A DNA stretch of 29,645 nt from UCB3 sp964415605 (GTDB taxonomy: Bacteria > Chloroflexota > Anaerolineae > Epilineales > Epilineaceae): the NCBI GenBank assembly GCA_964415605.1, contig CAYQBA010000034.1, positions 1 through 29,645 of the forward strand, read 5' to 3'. Positions within the stretch are counted from its first letter, which is position 1, and each line of letters opens with the position of its first letter. The notes beneath the pieces are model-generated. The model saw nothing but the letters and a program-made list of their open reading frames with translations, did no database searches and was not told where the DNA came from. The translations under genes were made by a program, and so were the position numbers. Of the stretch, positions 7,162-15,138 are shown piece after piece.

Positions 7162-7899
7162 TTAAGGGGTGTCACCACACGCATCTTCAGTATGTGCCAA
7201 ATGATGATCGCTGGCTATGTGAATCCACGGAAATATGGCGCCATTCCCACTTTCAAAGCGAGTGTGATACCGTCCCATACCATTCCAGTCACCAGGAGGA
7301 TATTCACCAAGATGGGGCTTGCGTTTACTCGGGCCAAATGCTCTCCAAGCACTATCACCATCCAATTGAAGAGGATTAGATGCAGTGAGTACCTTAATTC
7401 CCTGAAAGGCAAACACTCCCATGTCATGATTCCAATTTGTGGTTTCACCACCAATATCCACACGCGCTCCGGCAGTGATGCCGGTGTTCTGTTCAGATCT
7501 TAAGACCTTCTTTTCACCAGATGGAGAGTACAGGACATACTGCCACTCATCGGACGGTGCAGAATAGAGCAGTTGCAGAACTTGCCCCTTAGCTGCCGCA
7601 TCATGCAACCCCCATCGACCAGTGCCTGGCTGTTGACAATTGCTGCAAAACGTATATACACGTGGTACAGCTCCACTTCCAGGGTTGTCGAACCTAACCA
7701 CGCCAATTTCTGGGACAATCGCCGTTGAATGTCCAGGTGAGTTTACTTCAGCAACCACCCAAATCGCCGCAGCAGAAAAGCCCCCACAACCGTAATCACC
7801 TGGAACTGGAGTTGGAGTGCCAGGCCCCGGAGTTGGCGTACCAGGCAATAGACATTCGCCATGCACACATGGGTATCCCTGCCAAATTGCCGCAGTCAC
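7162..7899 (-). CDS. Hypothetical Cys-containing, probably exported protein (5' end probably lost)
   Basis: About 245 residues from a GTG at 7899, unrecognised. Visible features are clustered Cys (YPCVHGECLL, YTFCSNC), a linker PGTPTPGPGTPTPVPGD and many Trp, Gly and Asn residues in the C-terminal part. This composition suits an extracellular protein made of small modules. No signal peptide is present at this start, but the frame stays open upstream to about 8043 with similar composition (HTGDAQCGEDAGSDPNEEG) and no start codon. The true beginning may therefore be lost or frameshifted. Its last residues (HTEDACGDTP) resemble that upstream stretch, hinting at an ancestral tandem module or paralogue. 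GTG 7899 has no convincing ribosome-binding site. Confidence 0.5.
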   Translation of the reverse strand: MTAAIWQGYPCVHGECLLPGTPTPGPGTPTPVPGDYGCGGFSAAAIWVVAEVNSPGHSTAIVPEIGVVRFDNPGSGAVPRVYTFCSNCQQPGTGRWGLHDAAAKGQVLQLLYSAPSDEWQYVLYSPSGEKKVLRSEQNTGITAGARVDIGGETTNWNHDMGVFAFQGIKVLTASNPLQLDGDSAWRAFGPSKRKPHLGEYPPGDWNGMGRYHTRFESGNGAIFPWIHIASDHHLAHTEDACGDTP

Positions 7900-7904
7900 C
7901 CCTA

Positions 7905-8054
7905 TTACCCTTTGATCAGGATAGAACTGCTGGCGACGTACTCTACAGTGAAACCCCTCTTCGTTTGGATCAGAGCCAGCATCTTCACCACATTGCGCAT
8001 CTCCAGTATGCCCGGCATGTAAGGGTCGATCGCTATGTAACGATCACGCCGCAT
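7905..8054 (-). CDS. Possible 49-residue small ORF upstream of the Cys-containing protein
   Basis: An ATG at 8054 opens 49 codons (MRRDRYIAIDPYMPG near the start, ending SSSILIKG) in a different frame from the gene it precedes, stopping six bases before the GTG at 7899. No ribosome-binding site or family match was seen. It occupies the same bases as the upstream extension of the neighbouring frame, so only one of the two can be real coding sequence. Confidence 0.2.
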   Translation of the reverse strand: MRRDRYIAIDPYMPGILEMRNVVKMLALIQTKRGFTVEYVASSSILIKG

Positions 8055-8591
8055 TCATGATAACTAGTGATAACGGTGCTAGAACGCGTCGCATGCGGGC
8101 CTTTCCTTGGAGGTACATGTTCGCCGACCGGCCGGCGGCGAAGCAGCGTCAATGGAAAGAGACTGGTCGGTTGAGCGCTGGATCTGGACCACGAAGTCGA
8201 CGACCGGAATGCGAGGGTGGCGACAAGTGGTGCCGATATTGGCCCGGCTGACATGGGCGTGAGCCTCGTTGGGTGCGCGGTTGCAGCGACCAACCGTGCA
8301 CCTGATCACTATCGGGCGAATCATGCGCTTGGCCACGTTGTCGGTCGTCGCCACTCCACGTGCTCCAAGGGCGACCACCATGGTCGGACTGCAAAGCCAG
8401 TGCCAATTCAACCACTGGCTCCCCCTTGATAGAACACCGAGGTCCAGGCTTTGTTGCGTCCGATGCGTTCGCACTAGCAAGCCCCCGCACCCGTCCGCCC
8501 ATCACCCCCCGCCGCCAGCCACACCACCGACCTGGCCCGCACGCACGCGGCCACCGGCCTCACCGCGCACATCAGCTCCGGCAGATCCACG
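8055..8591. other. No recognisable gene
   Basis: Several overlapping open frames exist on both strands, none with a family signature, consistent codon use or good start. Composition shifts from the AT-richer island to the GC-rich background across this stretch, consistent with a junction of foreign and resident DNA. Confidence 0.5.
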
Positions 8592-9725
8592 TCAATCAAC
8601 GTCTTGGACCCGCGGAACCCGCGTTCCCTGAGCCTGCCAGAGCGACGCCCCCGTGTTGTTCCCGCCGCCGATGAGCTCGCTAGGCGCGGGGTCGGGACCG
8701 GTCAGCGGCTGTTCCTCGCGGCGACCGTGCGGGCGTCGCGGGGTGATTCCAAGCTTCCGGCACTGGCCTGGATCCACCCCGATGTCCCTGTCGCACCGGC
8801 AGGCGCGATCCCGCTGTCCGACCCCGCGAGGGCAGGCGCAGACGACCCAAGTGTGTTTGCGGCGCAGGCCGGTCGGCTCTTTGCCGCGTCGGATCGCGCG
8901 GTCTGGGCGGTCGACGTCCTCGATTCGGGGCTGCCGCACGAGCCGGAGCGGATCGACCTCGGGCCGGGGTGGGGGGCCGGCGGCACCGGGGCAGGTGCCT
9001 GGGCGGGCGCCGTGGCAGTGGCCGGCGGCGTCGCCGGCGGACCACGGGACGGTGTACACGCGCAGGACGCGGCGCTCGTCCATCATGGTGTGCTGGGCGA
9101 GGTACTCGGTGTAGGCGTCGGCCCGGTCGATCTCGCCGAGGAGCTGGTACTGGCCGATCTGGTGGACGGGCTTGTGGCGCGGGTCGCCGCCGGTGAGCAC
9201 GCGGTGCAGGACGTCGGCGGTGTGGGGGTCGACCGGGGCGGCGACGTGGCCGCCGAGGTGGGCGTGGAAGTAGCTCGCGTCGGTCAGGGCCCGCACGATG
9301 GTCGCGCGGTCGTGGACGCGGTGGCGGCTGGCTTCGCCGGTGAGGCTGACGCTGGCGGCGTGCGAGAGGAACACCAGGCCCTCGACCCACACGCGGCCGG
9401 CCTCGTAGCTGGCGCGGCGGAGCTCGGACTTCAGCACCTGGGCGGTCTTGCGGTTGAGGCCGAGGGGGCTGCGGATGGGCTCGGGGGTGTACCAGTCGTA
9501 GTCTGTGCCGCGCACGTCGCCGCGGTAGGCCTTCAGCTCGACGACGAAGATGGCGTGCGGCGCGGCGACAACGGCGTCGATCTCGTAGATGGCGCCGTCG
9601 CGCTGGCTGAGCCAGGGGTTGCTGTAGATCGTATAGGCGTCGGGCAGGCCCTCGACGAGGTGGCGGAGGGCCTGCCGTTCGGCATCGTGCGCGGGCTCGC
9701 CGACGGGGATGAGCTTGGCGGTCAT
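8592..9725 (-). CDS. NERD-nuclease domain protein with truncated kinase-like region (PglW-like)
   Basis: Residues about 10-125 form a NERD domain, a PD-(D/E)xK-type nuclease fold, with IYEIDAVV (Glu49/Asp50) and FVVELKAY (Glu63, Lys65) as the predicted catalytic set. Near residue 200, IGQYQLLGEIDRADAYTEYLAQH followed by RRVLRVYTV looks like the start of a Ser/Thr-kinase N-lobe with a degenerate glycine-rich loop. NERD-plus-kinase architecture is that of PglW, a kinase of Pgl/BREX-type defence, usually far longer. After about residue 228 (near 9045) the translation turns into low-complexity Arg/Pro-rich sequence without kinase motifs, so the gene is probably truncated or frameshifted there. 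It begins one base after the stop of the methyltransferase-like gene, so the two form an operon. Confidence 0.65.
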   Translation of the reverse strand: MTAKLIPVGEPAHDAERQALRHLVEGLPDAYTIYSNPWLSQRDGAIYEIDAVVAAPHAIFVVELKAYRGDVRGTDYDWYTPEPIRSPLGLNRKTAQVLKSELRRASYEAGRVWVEGLVFLSHAASVSLTGEASRHRVHDRATIVRALTDASYFHAHLGGHVAAPVDPHTADVLHRVLTGGDPRHKPVHQIGQYQLLGEIDRADAYTEYLAQHTMMDERRVLRVYTVPWSAGDAAGHCHGARPGTCPGAAGPPPRPEVDPLRLVRQPRIEDVDRPDRAIRRGKEPTGLRRKHTWVVCACPRGVGQRDRACRCDRDIGVDPGQCRKLGITPRRPHGRREEQPLTGPDPAPSELIGGGNNTGASLWQAQGTRVPRVQDVD

Positions 9726-9726
9726 C

Positions 9727-10467
9727 CTACACCAGGTTGACGCGGGCGCCGGAGAACCAGGCTTCGAGATCGGCGGGCGTGTAGGGGTCGGCGGCGAGCG
9801 GGGCGCGGTCGGGGTGGGCGCCGATGACGAGGTCGAAGCGGCCGCCGGCGGCGCGGATGGCGTCGAGGCCGGGGGCCTCTGCGATGGGCGCTCGGCCGGT
9901 CAGGCGGTGCTCGACGGCGACGAGGCCGGCCATGAGGCGGTCGGTCCAACCGGCCCAGGCGATGGTGAACACGTCCTGCAGGTACACCCCGTCGAGGCTG
10001 GCGGCCAGGTGGTGGGCGAGCTGGCCGCCGGTGCCGGGGAGCTCGAGAACGCGGTGATGGGGCCGGATGGCGCGGCTGAGCTCGCTCCGGTTGAGGCGCG
10101 TGGGGAGCCCGAGGCGCTGCGCCTGTTCGGCGAGGTAGGCGTCGGACGGAGCCTGGAGGCGGTCGGGGGTGAGGGCTCGGAGCCAGGCGGCGACGTCGTG
10201 GGGGGGCAGGCGGCTCAGGCGCGGGGCATCGGATCCCAGGATCGCGGCGGCATCGAAGGCAAACGGCTGGGTGACGGCGGCGTCCTCGACGACGAGGTTG
10301 AGGAAGTCGGTGTCGGTCATCCGGCCGCGGAAGCGGCGCCACGTGGCCTGGTCGGGCTCGGTCAGGCGAGGCGGGCGCCGGCCGAGGGCCTCTTCGCGCG
10401 CCAGGGCGTGGAGGGCGGCGCGGGCGAAGGTGGGGGCGGGGGATCCGCGGGCCGCGTTGGGTTGCAT
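9727..10467 (-). CDS. Putative SAM-dependent methyltransferase-like protein
   Basis: This 246-residue protein has no close family I can name. VLELPGTGGQLAHHL (residues 140-154) resembles the glycine-rich SAM-binding motif I, and FDLVIGAHPDR near residue 215 resembles the strand-4 motif of Rossmann methyltransferases. The first 130 residues are helical and specific to this protein. The ATG at 10467 was chosen because the upstream frame is Gly/Arg-rich, non-conserved and overlaps the divergent GT4 promoter. Start of the NERD gene is one base after its stop, so translation is probably coupled. Linkage to a NERD/kinase protein suggests a defence or nucleic-acid role, an inference from context only. 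Confidence 0.55.
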   Translation of the reverse strand: MQPNAARGSPAPTFARAALHALAREEALGRRPPRLTEPDQATWRRFRGRMTDTDFLNLVVEDAAVTQPFAFDAAAILGSDAPRLSRLPPHDVAAWLRALTPDRLQAPSDAYLAEQAQRLGLPTRLNRSELSRAIRPHHRVLELPGTGGQLAHHLAASLDGVYLQDVFTIAWAGWTDRLMAGLVAVEHRLTGRAPIAEAPGLDAIRAAGGRFDLVIGAHPDRAPLAADPYTPADLEAWFSGARVNLV

Positions 10468-10570
10468 GCGTGCGAGGTTAGTCCGGGCGCCATGGGATGT
10501 CCAGTCACGGTGACCCGCAGCGGACGGCTTGATCTCGCGCGCCAGCCCACCGCCGCCCCCGCCATGCCCC

Positions 10571-10599
10571 TTGCCTCGATCTCCCGTAGCCGGTATCGT
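10571..10599 (+). promoter_or_regulatory. Promoter of the GT4-GpgS operon (shared motif)
   Basis: TTGCCT (10571-10576), a 17-base spacer and TATCGT (10594-10599). The bases CCCCTTGC at the -35 and GGTATCGTTCG at the -10 are identical, at identical spacing, to those at 15031-15064 before the second unit of the same island, while the spacers differ. That pattern argues for a real, conserved promoter. Confidence 0.7.
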
Positions 10600-10663
10600 T
10601 CGCACAGCGGCGATCGCCCGGCGCTGCTTCGCCGCGATCGCCGACCGCCCGTGGGAGGTGGAT

Positions 10664-11878
10664 ATGCACATCGCCCTGCTGCACTACGCGGCCCCGCCGG
10701 TCGTCGGCGGGGTCGAACGGGTGATGGCTGAACACGCCCGCCTGATGGTCGAGGACGGGCACGCCGTGACCATTGTGGCCGGCCGCGGCGAGGCGTGGGA
10801 TCCGCGCATCGCGCTGCGGCGGGTGCCCCGGGCGGACTCCCGGCATCCTGAGGTCGTCGCGGTCAAGGCGGACCTGGACCGCGGGACCGTTCCGCCGGCG
10901 TTCGGTCCGCTCGCCGGCGGCCTCCTCGAAGACCTGCGGCAGGCCATGGCCGGGGTGGATGTCGTCGTGGCCCACAACGTCGGCTCGCTGCACAAGAACC
11001 TCCCGCTGACAGCAGGGCTGGCCGAGCTCGCGCGGGGCGAAGGCCATCCGCCCATCGTCTTGTGGCACCACGATCTGGCGTGGACCGCCGCCCGGTACCA
11101 GACGGAGCTTCACCCCGGCTGGCCGTGGTCGCTGCTGCGGACGCCGTGGGCCGATCGCCACGTCGTGGTCTCGGAGGCCCGCCGCCGGGAGCTGGCGGCG
11201 CTCTTGGGGATCGAGCCCGCGGACATCCACGTGGTGCCCAACGGCATCGACGCCGCGGAGCTGCTGACCCTGGCGCCCGAGACCACGGCGCTGGTGGCCC
11301 GGCTGGGGCTGGCGGAGGCGGCTCCGTTGCTACTGCTGCCGGCCCGACTGACGAAGCGCAAGAACGTGGAGTTGGCGCTCGCCGCGCTGAGCGTTCTCCG
11401 GCGCCGGATGCCGGCGGCGCAACTCGTGGTCACCGGCCCGCTCGGTCCGCACAATCCGGCCAACGCGCCGTATCTGAAACACCTGCTGGAGCGGCGCGAG
11501 AAGCTGGGCGTGTCCGGCGCGGCGCACCTCCTGGCCGAGGTCATGCCTGACCCGGTGAGCGATCGATCCATGGCCGACCTGTATCGCCTGGCCGATGCGC
11601 TGCTCCTGCCCAGCTTCGAGGAGGGCTTCGGCATCCCCGTGCTGGAGGCGGCTCTGGCCCGCCGCCCCGTTTTCGCGGCCGACATCCCCAGCCTGCGCGA
11701 GCTCGGCGGCGACGACGTCGCGTGGTTCGATCCCCACGGAGCGCCGGAGGCCCTGGCGGAGCTCGTCGCCCGGCGACTCGAGGACGATCTGGCCTATCGT
11801 CTCGCGGTGCGCGTGCGGCGCGCGTATGCCTGGCCGCGCATCTATCGTCGCCACATCGCGCCGGTGCTGGGGCTGTGA
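10664..11878 (+). CDS. Glycosyltransferase family 4 (GT-B) protein
   Basis: This 404-residue GT-B glycosyltransferase has the N-terminal acceptor domain opening with PPVVGGVERVMAEHARLMVEDGH and the C-terminal donor domain with VVPNGIDA and PSFEEGFGIPVLEA, the E(x7)E motif of GT4 enzymes that binds the nucleotide-sugar donor. The ATG at 10664 has an excellent ribosome-binding site (GGGAGGTG, 10653-10660). The frame is open further upstream, but that part covers the promoter. It overlaps the GpgS gene by four bases (GTGA), so both enzymes are made together. Donor and acceptor are unknown. The context suggests a glucosylglycerate- or trehalose-related glucoside, or a surface glycan. Confidence 0.85.
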   Translation: MHIALLHYAAPPVVGGVERVMAEHARLMVEDGHAVTIVAGRGEAWDPRIALRRVPRADSRHPEVVAVKADLDRGTVPPAFGPLAGGLLEDLRQAMAGVDVVVAHNVGSLHKNLPLTAGLAELARGEGHPPIVLWHHDLAWTAARYQTELHPGWPWSLLRTPWADRHVVVSEARRRELAALLGIEPADIHVVPNGIDAAELLTLAPETTALVARLGLAEAAPLLLLPARLTKRKNVELALAALSVLRRRMPAAQLVVTGPLGPHNPANAPYLKHLLERREKLGVSGAAHLLAEVMPDPVSDRSMADLYRLADALLLPSFEEGFGIPVLEAALARRPVFAADIPSLRELGGDDVAWFDPHGAPEALAELVARRLEDDLAYRLAVRVRRAYAWPRIYRRHIAPVLGL

Positions 11879-13677
11879 GAGAGCGGCGCTTCGCCCCGGT
11901 GCCGACGGCGTGGGTGCCCGTGACCACCGGCGCGGACCCGGCGGCCGCCATCGCGGCGGCGCTGGCGGTCGCGGAACGGGTCGTCCTGGCGGGCTACGTG
12001 CGCGTGCCCGACCCCGGCGCGCTGAGCGAGGGCGCGGCCACGGCCCGCGAGGTGCGCCGCCTGCTGCGCCGGTGGTCCGGGGGTCCGCGGCTGCGGGCAC
12101 GGGCGCGGGTGATGGTCTCGCCGGCGCCGTGGCTGGACTTGATGACGACGGCCCGCGAAGCGCCGCCCGACCTCTTGGTCCTGGACTGGGAGACGGGATT
12201 CGCGGCCCTGGGCGTGTCCCCGCAGGCGGTCCTCGACGCGCCGCCATGCGACCTGGCCGTCGTGCGCGGCACCCTCCAGGGGGCGCCGCGGCGGGTGCTG
12301 GTGCCGGTGCGCGGCGGCCCTTACGCCGAGCTCGCGCTGCGGGTCGGCATGGCGCTGCGCCCGACCCACCTGACGGTCTTGCACGTCCGGCGCAATCCGA
12401 TGGACGTGGATGCCCCGCTCGTGGGGCTCGACCGCGTGTTGGGCCAGCTCCCCGGCGTCGATCGGCGCATCCAGATCACCGACGACGTCGCGGGGGCGAT
12501 CGCCTGTGCGGCTTCCGACGCCGACGTGGTGGTGCTGGGGGCCGCGGCGGACCCGGCGCCGGACCGGCCCGCGCTGGGGATGGTGGCGGACGAGCTGCTG
12601 CGGCGCCACGACGGCCCGGTGGTGGTGGTCCGGACGCGCCGGCCCATGCCCGCCTCTCCGGCCGGCGCGTCGGCCGGCAGTCAGGCCATCTCCATCCTGG
12701 TCGACCGGTGGTTCGCCGAAAACACCTACGAGGCCTCGGAGTTCGACGACGTGGCGGCCCTCCTGGCCCTGAAGCGTGCCCAGGGGGCCACCATCAGCCT
12801 GGCGTTGCCGGCGCTCAACGAGGCGGAGACGGTCGGCGCGGTCATCCGCACCATCAAGCGCGCCCTCCACGACGACGTGCCGCTGTTGGACGAGATCGTG
12901 TTGATCGACTCGGCGTCCACCGACGACACCCGGGACATCGCCCGCCGGCTCGGCGTGAAGGTGTTTGTCCACCAGGAGACGCTGCCCGAGATGGGCGCCA
13001 GGGCGGGCAAGGGCGAGGCCCTGTGGAAGAGCCTCTTGCTGACCCGCGGCGACATCGTCGCCTGGATCGACACCGACATCGTGAACATCCATCCGCGCTT
13101 CGTCTACGGCATCCTCGGCCCGCTCCTGGCGGACCCGCGGGTGATGTTCGTCAAGGGCTTCTACCGTCGACCCCTCCGCGTCGACGGCCAGCTCCAGGCT
13201 GGTGGCGGCGGTCGGGTGACCGAGCTGATGGCCCGGCCGCTGCTCAACCTGTTCTACCCGGAGCTCTCCGGCGTGGTGCAGCCCCTGTCCGGCGAGTATG
13301 CCGGGCGGCGGTCCGCCCTCGATAAGCTCCCGTTCTTCTCGGGCTACGGGGTCGAGACCGGGCTGCTGATCGACGTCTTCGAGCGCTTCGGCCTCGACAG
13401 CCTGGCCCAAGTCAACCTGCTCGAGCGTGTACACCACAACCAGTCGCTCGCGGCGCTGAGCCGCATGTCGTTCACCATCGCCCAGGCGGTGTTCCGCAAG
13501 CTGGAGCGGCGCTACGGCCATCCGTTTCTGGACGACGTCAACAAGACCATGAAGACCGTTCAGTACGAAGGCCGGCGCTACCGCCTGCTGGTCGACGAGG
13601 TGGCCGAGCTCGAGCGGCCGCCGATGGTGACGATCCCCGCGTACCGCGCCCGCTTCGGGCCCGTCAGGGCCCCGTGA
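11875..13677 (+). CDS. gpgS: Glucosyl-3-phosphoglycerate synthase with N-terminal universal-stress-protein-like region
   Basis: This 600-residue protein starts with GTG 11875, overlapping the GT4 stop. Residues about 1-255 look like two UspA-type alpha/beta domains. The second, from RRVLVPVRGGPYAELALRVG (139 on) to DADVVVLG and GPVVVVR, is clearly Usp-like. Residues about 265-600 are a GT81 glycosyltransferase: SLALPALNEAETVG, DEIVLIDSASTDDT, GKGEALWKS, the DxD motif Asp399-Thr-Asp401, then GGGRVTELMARPLL, QPLSGEYAGRR, GYGVETGLLIDVF and QVNLLERVHHNQ, all hallmarks of GpgS. The enzyme joins glucose from NDP-glucose to 3-phosphoglycerate. Stand-alone GpgS is about 300-330 residues, so the stress domain is an added module. 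Its last 14 bases overlap the end of the convergent DUF389 gene. Confidence 0.92.
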   Translation: MRERRFAPVPTAWVPVTTGADPAAAIAAALAVAERVVLAGYVRVPDPGALSEGAATAREVRRLLRRWSGGPRLRARARVMVSPAPWLDLMTTAREAPPDLLVLDWETGFAALGVSPQAVLDAPPCDLAVVRGTLQGAPRRVLVPVRGGPYAELALRVGMALRPTHLTVLHVRRNPMDVDAPLVGLDRVLGQLPGVDRRIQITDDVAGAIACAASDADVVVLGAAADPAPDRPALGMVADELLRRHDGPVVVVRTRRPMPASPAGASAGSQAISILVDRWFAENTYEASEFDDVAALLALKRAQGATISLALPALNEAETVGAVIRTIKRALHDDVPLLDEIVLIDSASTDDTRDIARRLGVKVFVHQETLPEMGARAGKGEALWKSLLLTRGDIVAWIDTDIVNIHPRFVYGILGPLLADPRVMFVKGFYRRPLRVDGQLQAGGGGRVTELMARPLLNLFYPELSGVVQPLSGEYAGRRSALDKLPFFSGYGVETGLLIDVFERFGLDSLAQVNLLERVHHNQSLAALSRMSFTIAQAVFRKLERRYGHPFLDDVNKTMKTVQYEGRRYRLLVDEVAELERPPMVTIPAYRARFGPVRAP

Positions 13678-14878
13678 CGGCCAGGGACGCCCGATGGCCG
13701 TAGGCCCGGCCGATCGATCGCGTGGGTGGTGGCCGGCTGGCGGTGGCGGTGGCGCCGACGTCGGCGCCGAGCGCGGGTGTGCCGGTGCCGGGCGGCCCCG
13801 TGGGCGATGGCGAGGGGGTCGGGCTGGGCGATGGCGTGGGGCTCGGCGACGGCGTGCGGGTGGGCGTGTCCGTCGCCGTGGGCACGGGCGTGGGCGTGAA
13901 GGTGGGCGGGACGAGGGGGTCGAGAACACGCGCCGGCACGTAGACCAGCCGCAGGGCGGTCGGCACCTGCAGTCGCGTGGCCAGGTCGGTCTGCAGGGCC
14001 AGAACCGCCTGATACGTCGGCTCCCGCATCGCGCGGACCGTCAGGTCCACGCGCAGCGTGTCGGTCACCTGGTCGAAGTGGACGTCGACCAGGTCCACGC
14101 CAGGCAGCTCCGCGACGGCGTCGGCCACCGACGACCGCACCAGCCCGTCGAACGCCTGGTCTGCCAGCGACCGGTAGAAGTTCAGGGCCAGGACGACCGT
14201 GAGGGTGATAAGCAGGGCCACGCTGATGGCGTTGCCCACGACCACGGGCCGCCAGCCGTTGCGTTCGTGGGTCACCACCTCGTGGAACCCCAGCAGCCAC
14301 AGGACCGCCGACGACGCGAACTGGATGGCCACGAAGTTCGCCAGGTAGAGGAGCAGGGCGCCCTGCGCCAGGTCGGACTCACCGCGCCCCAGAAAGAGGC
14401 CGCACACGGCCAGCGGGGGCACCAGGGCGGTGGCGATGGCCACGCCCACCAGGCCGCTGCTGACACGCGGCGAGGCCAGGGCGTAGGCCCCGGCGACGCC
14501 GCCGGCCAGGGCCACGATCTCGTCCAGGATGTTGGGAGACGTACGCGCCAGCATCTCGCCACCAGCGGGCAGCCCCTGGTGCAGGCGGCCGATCACGTAG
14601 GCGATGCCCAGGACCAGGATCACGCCGGCCGCCTCGGTGACCAACGCCGTGCGCAGCAGGCGGCCATCGCCGTCGACCAGGCCGAGCGCCACGCCGGTGA
14701 TGGGGCCCAACAGCATCGCGATGACCATGGCGCCGATGACGACGGCCGGGCTGTCGAGCAGCAGGCCGTAGCACGCCACCACGGCCGCCAGGGCGTTCAT
14801 CAACAGGTACGTCTGATCAAGGCGGGCACCCTCATGAATCCGATGGCGCACCATCGCCTTGTGGTCGGCGTCAACCAT
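13664..14878 (-). CDS. DUF389-family membrane protein with Pro/Thr/Ser repeat tail
   Basis: This 404-residue polytopic protein has about six hydrophobic helices, starting YLLMNALAAVVACYGLLLDS and SPAVVIGAMVIAMLLGPITG, the typical opening of DUF389 proteins (function unknown, possibly transport). A soluble domain follows (about residues 235-320), then a tail rich in TPTP and SPSP units (about 325-365) that is likely an extended stalk or spacer. The ATG at 14878 begins just before the conserved helices. The longer upstream frame is low-complexity. Its start lies divergent from the GpgP-unit promoter about 155 bases away, and its stop overlaps gpgS. Sitting inside the compatible-solute island suggests a role in osmotic or stress physiology, by context only. 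Confidence 0.82.
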   Translation of the reverse strand: MVDADHKAMVRHRIHEGARLDQTYLLMNALAAVVACYGLLLDSPAVVIGAMVIAMLLGPITGVALGLVDGDGRLLRTALVTEAAGVILVLGIAYVIGRLHQGLPAGGEMLARTSPNILDEIVALAGGVAGAYALASPRVSSGLVGVAIATALVPPLAVCGLFLGRGESDLAQGALLLYLANFVAIQFASSAVLWLLGFHEVVTHERNGWRPVVVGNAISVALLITLTVVLALNFYRSLADQAFDGLVRSSVADAVAELPGVDLVDVHFDQVTDTLRVDLTVRAMREPTYQAVLALQTDLATRLQVPTALRLVYVPARVLDPLVPPTFTPTPVPTATDTPTRTPSPSPTPSPSPTPSPSPTGPPGTGTPALGADVGATATASRPPPTRSIGRAYGHRASLAVTGP

Positions 14879-15032
14879 GATCACACCGTTGGCCGGTCCG
14901 GCCGTCACGTGCCTGTCCGGCCGCCGGCCTCGGAACCGTCTCGGCCGGCGGCCTCCGCCGCGCATGCTCCCGCGCCAGCATCTTACCACAGCCGTGCGGC
15001 CCGGCGGCCCGGCCGGGTCCGGCCACCGCCCC

Positions 15033-15061
15033 TTGCGCCGAGACCGAGTCGTCGGTATCGT
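15033..15061 (+). promoter_or_regulatory. Promoter of the phosphatase-phosphorylase-hydrolase-ClC unit (shared motif)
   Basis: TTGCGC (15033-15038), 17 bases, TATCGT (15056-15061). Flanks CCCCTTGC and GGTATCGTTCG are identical to those of the promoter at 10571-10599. It lies 78 bases upstream of the leader ORF. Confidence 0.7.
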
Positions 15062-15138
15062 TCGGGTGGCGCCGGCCGCGGGCCCGTGGTGGGGCCTGGC
15101 CCGAGCGGAAGTCCGCCGGCGGCGCCGGAGGAGCCTCT

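Larger units (their letters stand above)
6441..8591. other. AT-richer accessory island
   Basis: By eye the base composition drops to about 50% G+C between roughly 6540 and 8050, against about 70% on both sides, and codon use of the two genes inside follows it. The island is bordered by decayed genes (HTH/PglZ remnants on the left, a truncated NERD protein on the right). This supports horizontal origin. The segment 6499-6677 and most of 8055-8591 hold no recognisable gene. Confidence 0.7.
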
